Assembly: GCF_905220365.1 (NCBI RefSeq)
Contig: NC_061126.1
Location: forward strand, 11,904,001 to 11,968,000
DNA: 64,000 bases
Source of the DNA: Vanessa cardui
Taxonomy: Eukaryota > Arthropoda > Insecta > Lepidoptera > Nymphalidae
Direction: 5' to 3'
Shown piece by piece: positions 13,085 to 25,282 of the stretch (position 1 is the stretch's first letter; each line of letters begins with the position of its first letter). The notes below the pieces were generated by a model, which saw nothing but the letters and a program-made list of their open reading frames with translations, did not search any database and had not been told where the DNA came from. The position numbers were made by a program, and so were the translations under genes.

Positions 13085-13142
13085 TAATATACGTATATTT
13101 ATACATAATGGCTTCATTATGTATAAATATATACGTATATTA
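13085..13142. repeat. Near-perfect hairpin, 26-28-base arms, 4-base loop
   Basis: Left arm 'taatatacgtatatttatac' plus 'ataatg', loop 'gctt', right arm 'cattatgtataaatatatac' plus 'gtatatta'. The arms differ only by a two-base TA indel. This is probably a tiny inverted-repeat element or a slippage product; no gene lies next to it. Confidence 0.7.
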
Positions 13143-13209
13143 ATAATAAAATATAATTAAAAGTAATATGTTCAATAAAATAATTCGTTATTTAAAAAAG
13201 TACAATCTA

Positions 13210-13410
13210 TACTAATATTTATAAATGTGAAAGTAACTCTGTATGACTGTCTTTTACGAAAAATACCAACCATTATTATACCAACTTTGATCAAATTTGG
13301 TATAGAGCAACCTTGAACTCGAAGAAAGGACTCAGGCTACATTTTTCCCTAACACATAAAAACCAACACTCAAAAACTCGAGTGAAACCGCGAGCGACTA
13401 CTAGGGGTAT
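13210..13410. repeat. Dispersed repeat relic (family H)
   Basis: 'gtgaaagtaactctgtatga', 'gatcaaatttggtatagagc' and 'aaaccgcgagcgactactag' form the layout of a very common lepidopteran interspersed repeat. Related decayed copies lie near 3240 and 41490. Non-coding here. Confidence 0.45.
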
Positions 13411-13785
13411 ATAAAAGTCGTGGACAAAACACATTTTTTCGATTTTGTCATAACGACAATGAACGAATTACGAGCGCGAGATATTTTCGTCGTCGAATCG
13501 TTTGTTGGTGATGAGTTTTTGAATCTCTAAGTATAAAGACAATACCAATCCACTTGAAAGTCAATTCCATTATGTAATATATCAATAAAAAGTTCTATTC
13601 ATTATATGAAATCCCCAATTTAATTTTATGATTATTATTTCAACGTAATAGCACGCAATGAGTTAAATTTTACAATAAAATATTTTTAAATCATAATTAA
13701 TCGTTTCGGGGAATAGTCTAGCCATAAGACAGATCAAAATATTCGCATAGTTAGTCATTTAAGATGTAAAAAAAATCTTTCTAGA

Positions 13786-13958
13786 AGAGCCGAGATAGCA
13801 CAATGGTTAGAACGCGTGCATCTCGACCGATGATTGCGGGTTCATATCCAGGCAAGCGCCACTGAATTTAAACACAAATTAAGAACACACATGCTTAATT
13901 TATGTTTATAATTCATCTCGAGCTCGGCGGTGAAGGAAAACATCGTGAGGAAACAATA
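13786..13958 (+). repeat. tRNA-derived SINE (family A), 3'-truncated
   Basis: The head 'gccgagatagcacaatggtt', the B-box region 'gcgggttcatatcca' and the body 'ggtgaaggaaaacatcgtga' are clear. The copy stops at 'gaggaaac', and A-rich unrelated sequence follows. Confidence 0.7.
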
Positions 13959-14480
13959 TAATTCGGTAAAAAAATAAACAAAAGCTCAACCTTTTCATAA
14001 AATTAGTATAATTATAAAACACAGCTGTGTTAAATATATATAGGTACATCTGTATTACGCGAACAGAATTAAAAGACGTAAAATATAAGATGAATTATTG
14101 TTAAAGGTTTGTTACCTCTGATATTATAACTGCCGTTGATTTATTTCATTTTAAATTAAGCAAAACTCTCTGAGGTCGTATATAGTGCGCTCAATGCTCG
14201 GGCCGTTTTGTACGCAGTACATCATTGTCACCATTTTTCATTCTGTCGTCATCCTGAGGTACCGTCTTTTTGTAAAGCAGCTTCAACGGTATTATATATG
14301 TTGAAACCGTGCAGAATTTAATACAAATATTATTTATTTACTTTTATTTAATAAACGTTTTCGTATTTTCTTTTCTGCTAAATTCTGGCGAATAATTAAA
14401 TATTTTATCAGTCGTAAATAAAGACGAGTGAGACAGGCATACAGCTGCTAACAAATAATGACAAGAATATAGATAGATTT

Positions 14481-14690
14481 TACAGGGATTTATGCCCGTC
14501 TGGGTTTGGTAACACCCTCTTAGCTCGCGAAGCAGCAACGCTTAGCATTTTTGTAGTCATAAGGGGAATGACAGCTCAGTTCGCAAGGTTGGTGGTACCT
14601 TGGCACTGTAAGGAAGGATTAACATTTTTTACGACACCTATGGACATTCCCAACCTCTTCTTACCATTACGTTGTCTGTATGCCCGGACA
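14481..14690 (+). repeat. Degenerate family C repeat
   Basis: 'atgcccgtctgggtttggta', 'aaggttggtggtaccttggc' and 'cactgtaaggaaggattaac' follow the family C order. The middle is rearranged. Confidence 0.5.
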
Positions 14691-16270
14691 AACAATCGGA
14701 TAATCCATTTCCTATCAAAAATATAGTCCCTTTAAATTTGTATATTCATCGGTATAATTTGCCCTATTTTATAATAGTTTTAAAATTATTTTAATAAACT
14801 CTTCTAAATTGTATAGTTAGATGCCATAACAGTCCAGTCATAAATAACAATAATAACTATTATCATTTTACTAACTAAAAAAGAAGAATTGTACATATAA
14901 TATATGAAAAAACTTTCAAGTCGTAACGGGTACAGCCAAAAAGAAACTACTAGTGTTTCCGAATAAACTATTTCTAATGACATAAGTTTCACCTTCTTCC
15001 ATGTTTTAAAATTACTGACAAGAAAAATATGTATTTCTTATAGTTTCCTACCTATAATCTTAAAGCTCGAGAGTATCTTCACGATGTTTTAAACAAACAG
15101 GAATACACATGCGTTCTAATACATTTAAAACAATATAACATTTTCAATGAAATAATGATCACTTTGATATAATCAATGACTGTGTAAACGAGAAATTAAG
15201 ATAGAATTATAAAACAAAGTTTACGAGTTCGCTACGTCAATAAATCTTTCATTTGAAAAGGTATTCACTTCTATATTAAAACAGATAGATATTTTAACGT
15301 TGTAAATTCTAGAATCGTCATATAAAAGTCCTATATTTCAATACCAGTATATAAGTATTTAATAGTTTTAGTGAAGACTATTACGGCGTAACCTAATGAG
15401 AAGTTAGTTTAAAAGAAAACTTATAAAGGTATTCTTGTCGGTTTTCTGAAATACAACCAATATTCCGAACTAGCATTTGCTTTACATTTAAAATAAGGAT
15501 TAATAAGCGCCCGAAAGAGCATAATTTCATATACAGATTACTGTTACACGGTATTTTACTTGTTACTTTTAAAAACAAAGTGACTCAAGTTGAAAAAAAA
15601 ACTGCTTCACCAATAAATACAAACACAAACAAACACTTAATATTATATGACATTTCATTTCACTGGAAGAATTCATCATAATTTAAAGTTAATTTGATAT
15701 AGTAAATGACAATATTTTTGAACGCAGATTATTATCAAGGTAACGAAAATAAGAATCTTAATTTAAAAAACGCTGAATAAGCGAGCTATTAATAGCTCAA
15801 TTTAAACTTTTTTTTATCGTATATACCAACGGAAAGTAGTGCGAAAATTCGGTGCGCGCCCCAAATTCATTGTATCACGGAACTCCATTCAAGTGGCTGC
15901 TTTAACATCAAAGCCAGTGCCATAAAGACGCGATGCATATCTATGAAACAGATTCAACTTTGTACACCTCTCAACTTTACCCCGCTTGAAGAGTTCTCGC
16001 CTTTCAATTGAAACATCCCTTTTAATATGTGCTAGTACTACAAATATAAGACTTAAAAAGACTTTTACGGTAAGTGGTCAGCTTCGTCATAGAAATTGAC
16101 TATAAACTAAGCATAGTATAACACTTTATGCGCTAACGTGAATAAGATTTTAGATGTTATAGTTCTCATAGGTGTAATGATATTAAATACTAATCCTTTA
16201 AGCTCGAACAACAATATAATGTAATAACTTTCATAAGAAGAATAAGTGATTATCTTTAATCTATAATAAT
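14691..16270. other. A+T-rich DNA, no gene recognised
   Basis: The open frames here are low-complexity. Positions 15835-16015 are more balanced in composition ('gtgcgcgccccaaattcatt') and could be unique-sequence DNA under different constraint, but show no open frame or RNA-like fold. Confidence 0.4.
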
Positions 16271-16275
16271 ATTAT

Positions 16276-16510
16276 AAAGGCTAGCTGTGCCCGCGACTTT
16301 GTACGCATTTGACGTTAACAAAGAAAAATATGTAGCCTAAGTTACTCCTTATTTATATCAGTTACCTGCCAGTGAAAGTACCGCCAAAATTGGTCCAGCC
16401 ATTCCAGAGATTAGCCGGAACAAACAGATAGACAGACAGACAATAATTTTAAAAAGTGCTGTTTTAATATTACAAACAGACACTCCAATTTTATTATATG
16501 AATAAATTTG
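16276..16510 (+). repeat. Dispersed repeat (family D)
   Basis: Begins 'ctagctgtgcccgcgac', continues 'tagcctaagttactcctta' and 'ttccagagattagccggaac', then has 'agacagacagac' and ends near 'ctccaattttattatatg'. Copies lie at 21205, 22175, 39958, 44024 and 59868. The shared edges indicate a mobile, non-coding element; class not determined. Confidence 0.6.
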
Positions 16511-16564
16511 TTTATTTATATGCAGAAAACTACAAAATTCCCGAGTGCTATAGGTATACCGTAT

Positions 16565-16600
16565 AAATTGGACCCGTGCGAAGGTGGGGCGCTAGTCTTA
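16565..16600 (+). mobile_element. 3' tip of a Helitron-like element (family E)
   Basis: 'acccgtgcgaaggtggggcg' followed by CTAG and then T. This is the GC hairpin and CTAG terminus seen in the other E copies. Only the tip remains. Confidence 0.55.
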
Positions 16601-17338
16601 AATAAAATAATCTGAAATATGGAGGGATCTTTCGGCCATGCGTTTATTTATTCTTCTCTATCATAAACTCTAACACGACAAGAATGTTTACGGTTATCGT
16701 ATTAATATGAATTGTTTAGCAAACTAAAGTTAAAGTGAACGATGCATAAAATACTTGATGAAATTATTTGTTAAATCAATTAGGTAACGTGTTAATGATT
16801 TTTTTTCGATTTTATTTTTTGCGTATTTTGTCTGTGTCTGAAATTTTACAATGGCAATCAGCGCGCGACTTCAAACACAACGCTGCAAAGTTTATATTCC
16901 ATATAGGTAATGTATAATTGTGTACGTGCAACAAATGTCAACAAAATAAATATTTGTAAAATAATTAAATACACGAGTAAAATATGGATATGCTACTCAG
17001 ATTAAATAAGAAGTTACCTAGTTGGTAACTTAGCATTGCCAGATCAAACTATATTCTAGATTTTTTTTTATTCTGATTTGATTCTATATTAATACATATT
17101 ATTAAAACTAAAGAAATGAATAATGTATTAAATTATAAAACTTTTTAATTAATTTTCATCAGGTCCTGAACTCATAGGTACAAGGCAGAATAAAGTTTTT
17201 TAATTATGCAAATGAATAACCTAAATTTCCAGACTTTCGTAAAAAGTTTTTAATATTATTTAAGATCATTTACTTTTTCATATTATATTTATTTCATGTT
17301 ACATAAATTTACGACTCATTGGATTAGTGTAGAGCAAA

Positions 17339-17653
17339 ATGATGCTCCATAGGTTTTATGTAAAAACTTGTGCACTGTTATATAACATCTGTGCTACTTA
17401 TAACGGAATGCCTATTATGAAACAAAATCTTACAAATACTTTACGTAAGAGAATCAGCTCTCATTTAGGGGAACCCTCAGGGCCACCACCCAAAAGACAT
17501 GATGCTGGTAGAAAAATGTGTTGTTATGTATGTCCTAGCCAAAAAGATCTCAAGTCTAAATACATTACATACATCTCTTGCGCAAGTCATATTTGGTTGG
17601 AACACGCAATTTTCGTTTGCGAAAATTGTCACATAAATACTGATAAGTTATAA
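17339..17653 (+). pseudogene. piggyBac-like transposase, C-terminal fragment
   Basis: The 104-residue frame resembles the C-terminal end of piggyBac-family DDD transposases. A helical segment (residues 10-45, ending 'LRKRISSHLG') leads into a linker with 'GPPPKRHDAGRK'. A cysteine-rich domain follows at residues 61-97: C62-x2-C65, C81-x2-H84, H89, C94-x2-C97. In active relatives this domain binds zinc and the transposon ends. At least one cysteine expected from the family seems replaced (the stretch 'SCASHIWLEH'). The catalytic core with its three aspartates is absent upstream, so this copy cannot encode an active transposase. A TTAA-flanked end lies 360 bases downstream. The ATG is just the first available start in the fragment. 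Confidence 0.7.
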
Positions 17654-17939
17654 GTAATACCTTTGTTACTTTTAGATCAAAATAATATATAATAGTTTGT
17701 AAGTTGATTAATTAGTGCCTTAAATTAATGTGAAGTCTGATTGTTGATCACAATTAAAAAGTCTAATATTGCTGATTTAAACATAAGTGTTTATTTTTAT
17801 TACGTAAAATTAGAGTCTTTTTTAATTTTTTTAATGTGACCTTGTAGAAGAACTTTAGTTTCATTTTATTTTTAATTCATATAACTACACAGCTCTAAAA
17901 TAAATATAAACACATTATTTGGCGTTCTGTAAAAAACAA

Positions 17940-18015
17940 GCATTTTGTTACCGGGTCCCACAGACCCACGAGGCACGCCATGTAAGTTTTACCCACCAGG
18001 CACCCGAAGGGTTAA
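17940..18015 (+). mobile_element. Probable 3' end of the piggyBac-like element with TTAA target site
   Basis: The fragment ends 'cacccgaaggg' directly followed by TTAA (18012-18015). piggyBac-family elements end in GGG (CCC on the other strand) and insert at TTAA. An inner 'gggtcccacagaccc' palindrome is nearby. I could not find the matching 5' end (TTAACCC...) upstream, in line with a 5'-deleted copy. Confidence 0.55.
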
Positions 18016-18944
18016 ATCATGAGACATCAGAAGACCATTATAAGTTGGGGAACGCAAACAAAACAAATAAATTTTAATAAGTCTTAAATAACATTAAGAA
18101 AATTTTCCAAATGTACAAATTTTAGCCCAAAAAGCTGCATTCATCTATATTTTTGGCGTCCCCAGCATGTTATTTATGATTCTACGTCGCTCCACATCGC
18201 TCGTTGATCCTCGTAAACTATCGGTCCCACGGACAAACGACTTTGTTTATTACGATTGCATTACAGTTACATACACGCTAATAATGACTGCGGATTTCAC
18301 GTTAGTTTCAAGTAACAAGTTTTTAGCAAAACAGTTCTAGTAAAAAAATTGTCATGTCGCATTTTACGATTAGAAGTATTTAGCAAAATAGTTCGAGTAA
18401 ATAATTTGAAATGTTACATTTTTACAATTCACTTGAACAAGCTATAAAAATATTGATAGTAATCACTTCAACAAATGACACAATATTTATTGTTATTTCG
18501 AAACATTAATACTGTTTTTTTTTCTTTCTCCTTACTAAGCGAAGTCTTTCACGCGGGTTTCAGTAGACTGGACTGGCAAAATCTTCATGTAAGGAAAAAA
18601 CGCTATGACAGGTTTTCCTTTCTCGCCGTCTATTTCTTTAAAACCCTTTTATATAAATATGTTACAACTTAATTTTTGTTTTTGTTTTAATTCACGTGAA
18701 AAACAAATATTTGAATCGTGTAACCGGCTCTTAACATATTTTCTCGGATATGAGACAAGGACAGCGTGTCAACGCAATAAGCGTCAAATGCAAGGGTCTT
18801 TCCTCGTTCCCAAGGAAGTTAATGTCAGTCCATCAGATCTCTTACCATTAGCACGACTTATTCCAGAGTTCAGTAAGAGTAGGAACGTCGATGGTAGTAA
18901 GAGTCCTTTTCATTGAATCAAGTAATATAATAAACATACGAATA

Positions 18945-19167
18945 ACAAGTGGTTAGAACGCTTGCATCGAAACTGATGATTTCGGGTTCAAACCCAGGCA
19001 AGCACTACTATATATCTGTGTTTAATTTGTGTTTATAATTCATCTCGTGCTCGGCGATGAAGGAAAACAACGCGAGGAAACCTGCATGTGTCTAATTTCA
19101 TAGAAATTCTGCGACATGTGCATTCCACCAACCCGCATTGGAACAGCGTGGTGGAATATGTTCCAAG
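18945..19167 (+). repeat. tRNA-derived SINE (family A)
   Basis: Starts inside the A-box region ('aagtggttagaacgcttgca') and has a good B box ('cgggttcaaaccca'). It continues through 'gaaggaaaacaacgcgagga' to 'ggtggaatatgttccaagct'. The last tail segment is missing. Confidence 0.75.
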
Positions 19168-20000
19168 CTTATATATTATGCCAATCTAGTAATCTCTATT
19201 TCATATATTTACCCAAGTCGATACTACTGTATTCGCGTGGTAGTATAATAAACATATAAACATTCAACAGAATCACAATAAGCATTTATTACATAGTATT
19301 GCAATTAGAATATACATAGTATCGATGAGTTTCTGAATAAATAAATAAAAAAGAGAAATTGAAAACCATTACAGAAAACTCGCCTTTAGATTTTGAAAAC
19401 ATTTCCTTATTAGGAGGATATTTTCAAATGATCTATTAAAGGTTGAATAAATAGTATCAGGTATTAAAATTGCATAAGTTATACATTATATAAGTAATGA
19501 TAAATCATTATAAAAGAGTCTTATGTATAAAGAGGTTTTTGTTTATTGTCCTGCTTCCCCTCTACGACTATCATTATATCCCGAGATATTTTTTTTAAAC
19601 ATAATGATGTGAACAAAAGCCGTCTTTCTTAGTTCAGATCTTGCCGCACGCACAACACCCTTTGTCTTATGTAATATATACGTTCTTTCAAACGCCTCTA
19701 ACTATCTCCGGAACTACGAGTATTAACTAAATTACGAAGTTCAAACGAATCATTTTAATCGTGGTAAATACTTCTAACTTCTATGCTTTTAGTTGGATAA
19801 AGGTTATGGTATGCTGTGAATATTCATGTCATAATATTAAAGATCCCTAAAAACAGTCTATGACGGCATTTTAATAGGCATTACAATCCTGCTTATTTTT
19901 TTAAATTATTGGTAGTAAAATGCCTGATGCGTGGTCACTCTATATAGCACTACTGCACATAATATATACTGAGCTTGCGCTGTAAGAAATATCCATCAGT
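19168..20000. other. A+T-rich DNA, nothing recognised
   Basis: No open frame with a recognisable domain and no repeat shared with the rest of the window. Confidence 0.45.
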
Positions 20001-20272
20001 ACAGTACAGTACAGTAACAGCCTGTAACTTCCCACTGCTGGTCTATTGCCTCCTCTCTTTGACGAGAAGGTTTGAAGCATATTCCAAAACTCTGCTCCAA
20101 TGCGGGTTGGTGTATATACATGTGGCTGAATTTTGTTGAAATTCGACACATACCTACAGGTTTCGAGATGAATTATAAACAAAAATTAAGCACAAGAAAG
20201 AAATTTAGTAGAGCTCACCTGGGCTTGAACCCACAATCATCGGTTCTAACCCCTGGGCCATCTCGGCTGTAA
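20000..20272 (-). repeat. tRNA-derived SINE (family A) with (CAGTA)n tail
   Basis: Reading the minus strand, the tRNA-like head with 'gggttcaagccca' (B box) is at 20222-20272 and the 3' tail 'cagcctgt' is at 20010. Four CAGTA-like units (20000-20022) sit just beyond the tail and probably arose from the short 3' tail of the SINE during insertion. Confidence 0.75.
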
Positions 20273-21204
20273 ATATTAATCATCTCCCTTCAATATTTTT
20301 TAAATTTCAATTGATGGAATATTATCTTAGGCATTGGAATTTATGTTGCTATTATTATTAATGAAAAACAAAATAATACAATAGATTGGAACGACAAACG
20401 TAACTACAAGACTAGGTATATTCCAACGTTTTATAGAGCCGGATTTAAGCCGCATTTCGCGAGTGGGGCACACTGTCATAATATATTTTATGTTACTATC
20501 GCGCGCTCCACGCTACCCGATCATCGCCATGAACTATACGCTGTGACTTGGTCGTTAATTTGTCTGTTCTGTCCTAAGAATAACTAACAGCAAGGAATAG
20601 CTTAAGCTCTTTTAGCCTACTTAACAAAAGAGGAGTTTATGTTTTCACCGCATGATTTTTTATGTACGTTTTTTTACTCAAAAACTTCAACTTCAATCAA
20701 ATCGATATGTTATTCTGGATTTGGTTCTATTTCTCAATAACGTGAAAGATGGAACTGATTTATGTAGAGGTCTAAGATACTTAAGTTAGAATTCATTTGA
20801 TTGTATTTGCTATTAAAGACACATAATCTTATCAATTTCATTGTCTAAGAAATATTTTCTTCATATTTTTGTATAACATACGGAACTTCTATAATACAAT
20901 TATTTTATAATATTAAATTTAAAAATAATTACATTGCGCCTGGCCCTTCCTTGAATCCCTCATAATTAAATTCGTTATAATTGTTTAGCTGAGCCAAAAT
21001 GGCTGCCGCATAAACAAATACACTACAATTTATCGCACGCATTTATTTACTTGACCTATTGTTGAAAAAACTAAATAAATTACCAATGTAGCCAATTTTC
21101 ATTAAGTTTATAATTGGTACTCAATATCTGTATAAGTTTATAATAAAATTGTAGTAGCCGTTTGTATAATAAAATAACTGATTTTTTTACCTGTGGTCTA
21201 GATG

Positions 21205-21430
21205 CATTGCTATGCATGTGTAAAGGGTACATATACCAAAATAATAATTTCTAGAATTTTTGTCTGTCTGTTTGTTCCAGCTAATCTCTGGAATGGCTGG
21301 ACCGATTTTGATGAGACTTCAGCAGCAGGTAGCTGATGTAATAAGTAGTAAAGTAGGCTACTTTTATTTCATACTTATAATGACAAATTCAAGTCTCGGG
21401 CACAGTTGTTTAATTTATAAAAATAATCTC
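21205..21430 (-). repeat. Dispersed repeat (family D)
   Basis: 'tttgtctgtctgtttgttcc' and 'aatggctggaccgattttga' are the reverse complement of the family D core at 16.3 kb. The 5' portion ('gctgtgcccgcgac') is decayed. Confidence 0.6.
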
Positions 21431-21451
21431 TCTACTCGATGGCTTTGAGCC

Positions 21452-21615
21452 AGCTTGCCTGGGTAGGTAACACTTACTCTTCAGATATTCTTTCGCCTAA
21501 CAATAATACGCGGCATTAGTGTGATTTGCTATTGATATTTCTACCAATGCCGCTGTCTAAGATTGGTGAAAAAATTACCATCAGGTAGCTTGATTGTCTG
21601 TCTACCGGTAATATC
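21452..21615 (+). repeat. Degenerate family C repeat
   Basis: 'gcctgggtaggtaacactta', 'ttcagatattctttcgccta' and 'accatcaggtagctt' follow the family C layout, with heavy substitution and deletions. Confidence 0.5.
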
Positions 21616-22174
21616 ACAGAAAAAAAAACAAATTAAATATATATTTAATTAAAATATATGGGATACCTTGATAACTGAATCATGACTGCCATTTGAAATA
21701 GTGACAAAACAATATCTTATACATTTACATAGCGTACAAATAATATAATTATTATGTAAAAATAAGTTTAATAATTCTGCCATCTAGGAGCAAATGATGA
21801 TAATATTTAAAACGCTAACAGAAATTCCTGAAACTTTCTTTCAGCACGTTCTAACAAATAACGATAGATGGCGCTGTTATGCATTACTGATTAATTTAAC
21901 AGAAATAAAATTTTCAACCAATGCAATAATTATACTATTACTATCTAACTTAATGGAGAAATCCGCAAGATAACATTTATACAAGTTGTGTAACTTTTTG
22001 TAGTACTAACATACAGCGCTGCCTTACTATAAATTGTAAAACTAGACGTTTGAACTACAAGGATATTGTAGAAATGTATACCGAAACGACTAGATGGCGT
22101 TGTATTGGAATAAATATTAGATAACAAAATATCTGTTATATAGGTCTATACATATAATAATCTTGGATATTTTT

Positions 22175-22385
22175 ATTCAATGCATATGTATGTATACCCG
22201 GTTCATATACCAAAATAACATTTTTTTTTAATTTTTGTCTGTCTGTTTGTTCCGACTAATTTCTGGATCGGATGGACCGATTTTGACGGGAGTTTTACTG
22301 GCAGAAAACAGATATAATAAGAAGTAACTGAGGCTACAATAATTATTTTTTTTGTAAAAGGTTGCGAGCACAGCCAGTATTTAAT
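22175..22385 (-). repeat. Dispersed repeat (family D)
   Basis: 'gcatatgtatgtatacccgg', 'tttgtctgtctgtttgttcc' and 'gatggaccgattttgacggg' match the reverse complement of family D. Close in orientation and spacing to the copy at 21.2 kb, about 970 bases away. Confidence 0.6.
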
Positions 22386-22418
22386 ATTATTGTGTGTTAT
22401 CTTAGTAACGCGTTTCGT

Positions 22419-22466
22419 TTTAAATATATACTTTAATTTTTGACCAAATTAAAGTATATATTTAAA
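22419..22466. repeat. Perfect hairpin with 21-base arms
   Basis: The left arm at 22419-22439 ('aaatatatactttaattt' with a TTT lead) and the right arm at 22446-22466 are exact reverse complements around the 6-base loop 'ttgacc'. It lies immediately beside a family D copy. Confidence 0.7.
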
Positions 22467-22776
22467 AAATGACATAATCGTGAAAAAATAAATCAAAAAT
22501 CAATAAAACCCGGATAAGGGCGTTTTTGCAAAAAGGTTTAATATAGTACATTTGTATGTACAATATTATTACTTGTGTCTTGAATCGGTGCCATCCAAAT
22601 ATTAAAATATACATAGTATCGTATACATGGTTACCTGGCCTACCAAATAAGTTATTTAGAGAAAGTAGATATCGATGATATCGATAGTTTAGGTTAAAAG
22701 CAATGGCTTTTGCAATACTATTAAATATTACTGTTCACGGGCAGTTTTTATCGATACTATCGATTGACACGTTTAC

Positions 22777-23068
22777 TTGGTGATAGGACTTTGTGCAAGC
22801 CCGTCTGAGGTAGGTACCACCCACTCATCAGTTACTGTACCTCCAAATAACAGTACTCAGTATTGTTGTGTTCCGGTTTGAAGGGTGAGTGAGCCAGTGT
22901 AATTACTGGCACAAGGGACATAACATCTTAGTTCTCAAGGTTGGTAGCACATTGACGATGTAAGGAATATTTAATATTTCTTACAGGGTTATTGCCTATG
23001 GGTGATGGTGACCACTTACCATCAGGTGGCCCATATGCTCGTCCGCCAACCTATAACATAAAAAAAAA
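22777..23068 (+). repeat. Dispersed SINE-like repeat (family C), near full length
   Basis: Best copy of the family, from 'ggtgataggactttgtgcaa' to 'ccatatgctcgtccgccaac' and a short A run. Other copies lie at 10795, 14481, 21452, 44428 (minus), 49990 (minus) and 52432. It sits between two blocks rich in 'tatcgata'-type sequence (22670-22770 and 23080-23125), so it probably interrupted one older sequence. Confidence 0.7.
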
Positions 23069-23124
23069 ACGTCACACTTGTATCGATCGACTATCGATAC
23101 TCTCGCTAAATTCTTAACTATCGA

Positions 23125-23844
23125 TATGCAACACTAATCTTGAGTAAGTCGCGTAAAGTAGGCGCTGAAGCTGCTTAAATAATCAAGCGCTGCAAATACT
23201 TCCTTTTATCCAACGAGTATAAATTAGCTGGGCTGAGTTTTGAAACATGAAGAACAATATATTTTCAATAATTATTAGTATGTCGTGATATTTGCATTTT
23301 AATGACGGTTTGCTTAACGTAAAGTCAACGTTCGTATTTTTACTACACAGCACATATCCAGTAAAGGATATAATGAAATACCAAAAATTATTCGTAAATG
23401 AAGCATTATCTAATAAGAAGCCATCGTTCCTTTCAAGTAACAATCCTTTATTTCGTTGCAAATAAGTTTTTATTTTTACCGAAACACGTCTGATTGCACT
23501 GTTCGAAATTTACTAATTCAACATATAGGTATATTTTTTATTAATTATTCCAAATCAAACTAGATAGGCATTCATTCAATTTTTCGCAATTAGCTTTTGG
23601 TGGCATATAAAATATAACTAATTTTTATTTTGTACGTAATGATTTTAGCTTAGTAGATATCTTTTAAGGGATGTAATATCTAAACAAATTTTTATCTCGA
23701 ACAAGTATTTCAATTACCTGCAGGAAGCATAAGGATGTAAAAGATAAATCTATATTTCTTTTAATCTTACTAAATACCTGTGTAAATGTAAAGTATAAAT
23801 TAATGTTAAAATAGAGAGATAAAACCGTTTAATTACATATTGGC

Positions 23845-23881
<37 letters not shown>

Positions 23882-25280
23882 TACTAAACGCATCTAGAAA
23901 TAATATTTTAAATGTATGCTTTCGAACACTAATTGATCTTTGCCGTAATTATGATTGATGTCGTCAGGTGATGTTTTGGTGTTATGGAAAAAAATAACTG
24001 AGTTATGTTGTGTGTGTCCAAAGTTTTCAAAATGTTGGACTTGAACACACACACAACCACAAAAGACATTATAATTTATGATTAATTCATAAATGATACC
24101 TACTTGTATATTATACTACTTGAGATCCTTATATACTTATCCCAAGCATTGTTTATTGAAAAGGAGCTCATTGAAATGGAAAAGAATAGGGTATTCTTCT
24201 CAAGACAAGTTAGATAATAAGCAACGTAATCTTGAGTAAAACGACGGCTAGGAAATCGATATGAATAAATGACACTCAATATAAAAGGCTGTTTGGAAAG
24301 ATTGAATGAGGTCCCAGAGACTGTCCTATAAATTTTGTTCGCGACTACACGTTGGATAAGTGGGGTTTATTTCCGAAGATTTGGGTGAAGTTCGCCCAAG
24401 TTTGCTTCGTGCCGAAACGGGAGTGACTAGTAATGTGACGGTTATGGTATCGATAGAATGAAATCTTTGTCTGGCGTAAATGTTTGCCTTATAGTTCACG
24501 TTGAGAAGAAAAAAATCCCCCTATCTCAAATCAACCAGACATAAAATCTGACTTATCTAACTTACCGAATTTTTGGCCAAAATACGCGTGACGATTGTTG
24601 TTATCCTCATATTGACGGCTATTTTTCCAAAACAATAAAGAAAAATTTAATTATGTAGTACGGATTGAAATTTTATTTGATATAATTAATTTATCGATGT
24701 ACATATCACACATGACTATAGAAACCTCGAGATAAGTTCGACAAGTTGCCTTCTTCCACTAAAATATGTAGCGACACGATATTGAAAAGTTTTTGCCATC
24801 CAATGTTCTTATCTAGCCGAGTTACAGCCTCGACTGTATCGTTCAAGTTTATTCCTAGATAAATTGAACTTAGCCGATTTTACACTTTAATACTTATGTT
24901 TAAATTTCATTTCCAAAAACATATATATATTTTGATGAATTAATATTTTTTGTAATGACATGCTTTGTATATAAACTAAATTTATTAAATAATTAATATA
25001 TCATATTATACGGTTCAAATAAGCTACGAATTTTTTGACGTGTAAACGAATTTAAGCAAAGTCAAAGTTTTGAAAGATGTAGGGCTAGTAGAATAATTAC
25101 AAACATAAGTGTCTTCTCATCTGTCTAGCTAATTGATAACAGCTGTGCTATTTATAGCGAAAACTAGAACCCAACAACAGAAAACAAAATTAATTACATA
25201 ATTACTTCGATTTATTTAAATTAAACCTTTTTGCTTTAAGTGATGTATGGTTCATAAATTCTGCTTTCTTTTTTGCATAT
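23125..25280. other. A+T-rich DNA without recognised genes
   Basis: Holds an (AT)n microsatellite at 23848-23877. A hairpin spans about 24005-24058, with (GT)/(AC)-rich arms 'gttgtgtgtgtcc' and 'cacacacacaac' around a 30-base loop. Positions 24250-24480 are less A+T-rich and unique in the window, with no open frame above chance. Confidence 0.45.
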
Positions 25281-25282
25281 AT

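Noticed and set aside
18475..18916. Two overlapping frames of 65 and 103 residues
   Set aside because: They lie in different frames of the same A+T-rich stretch, begin at non-ATG or weak starts, and show no domain.
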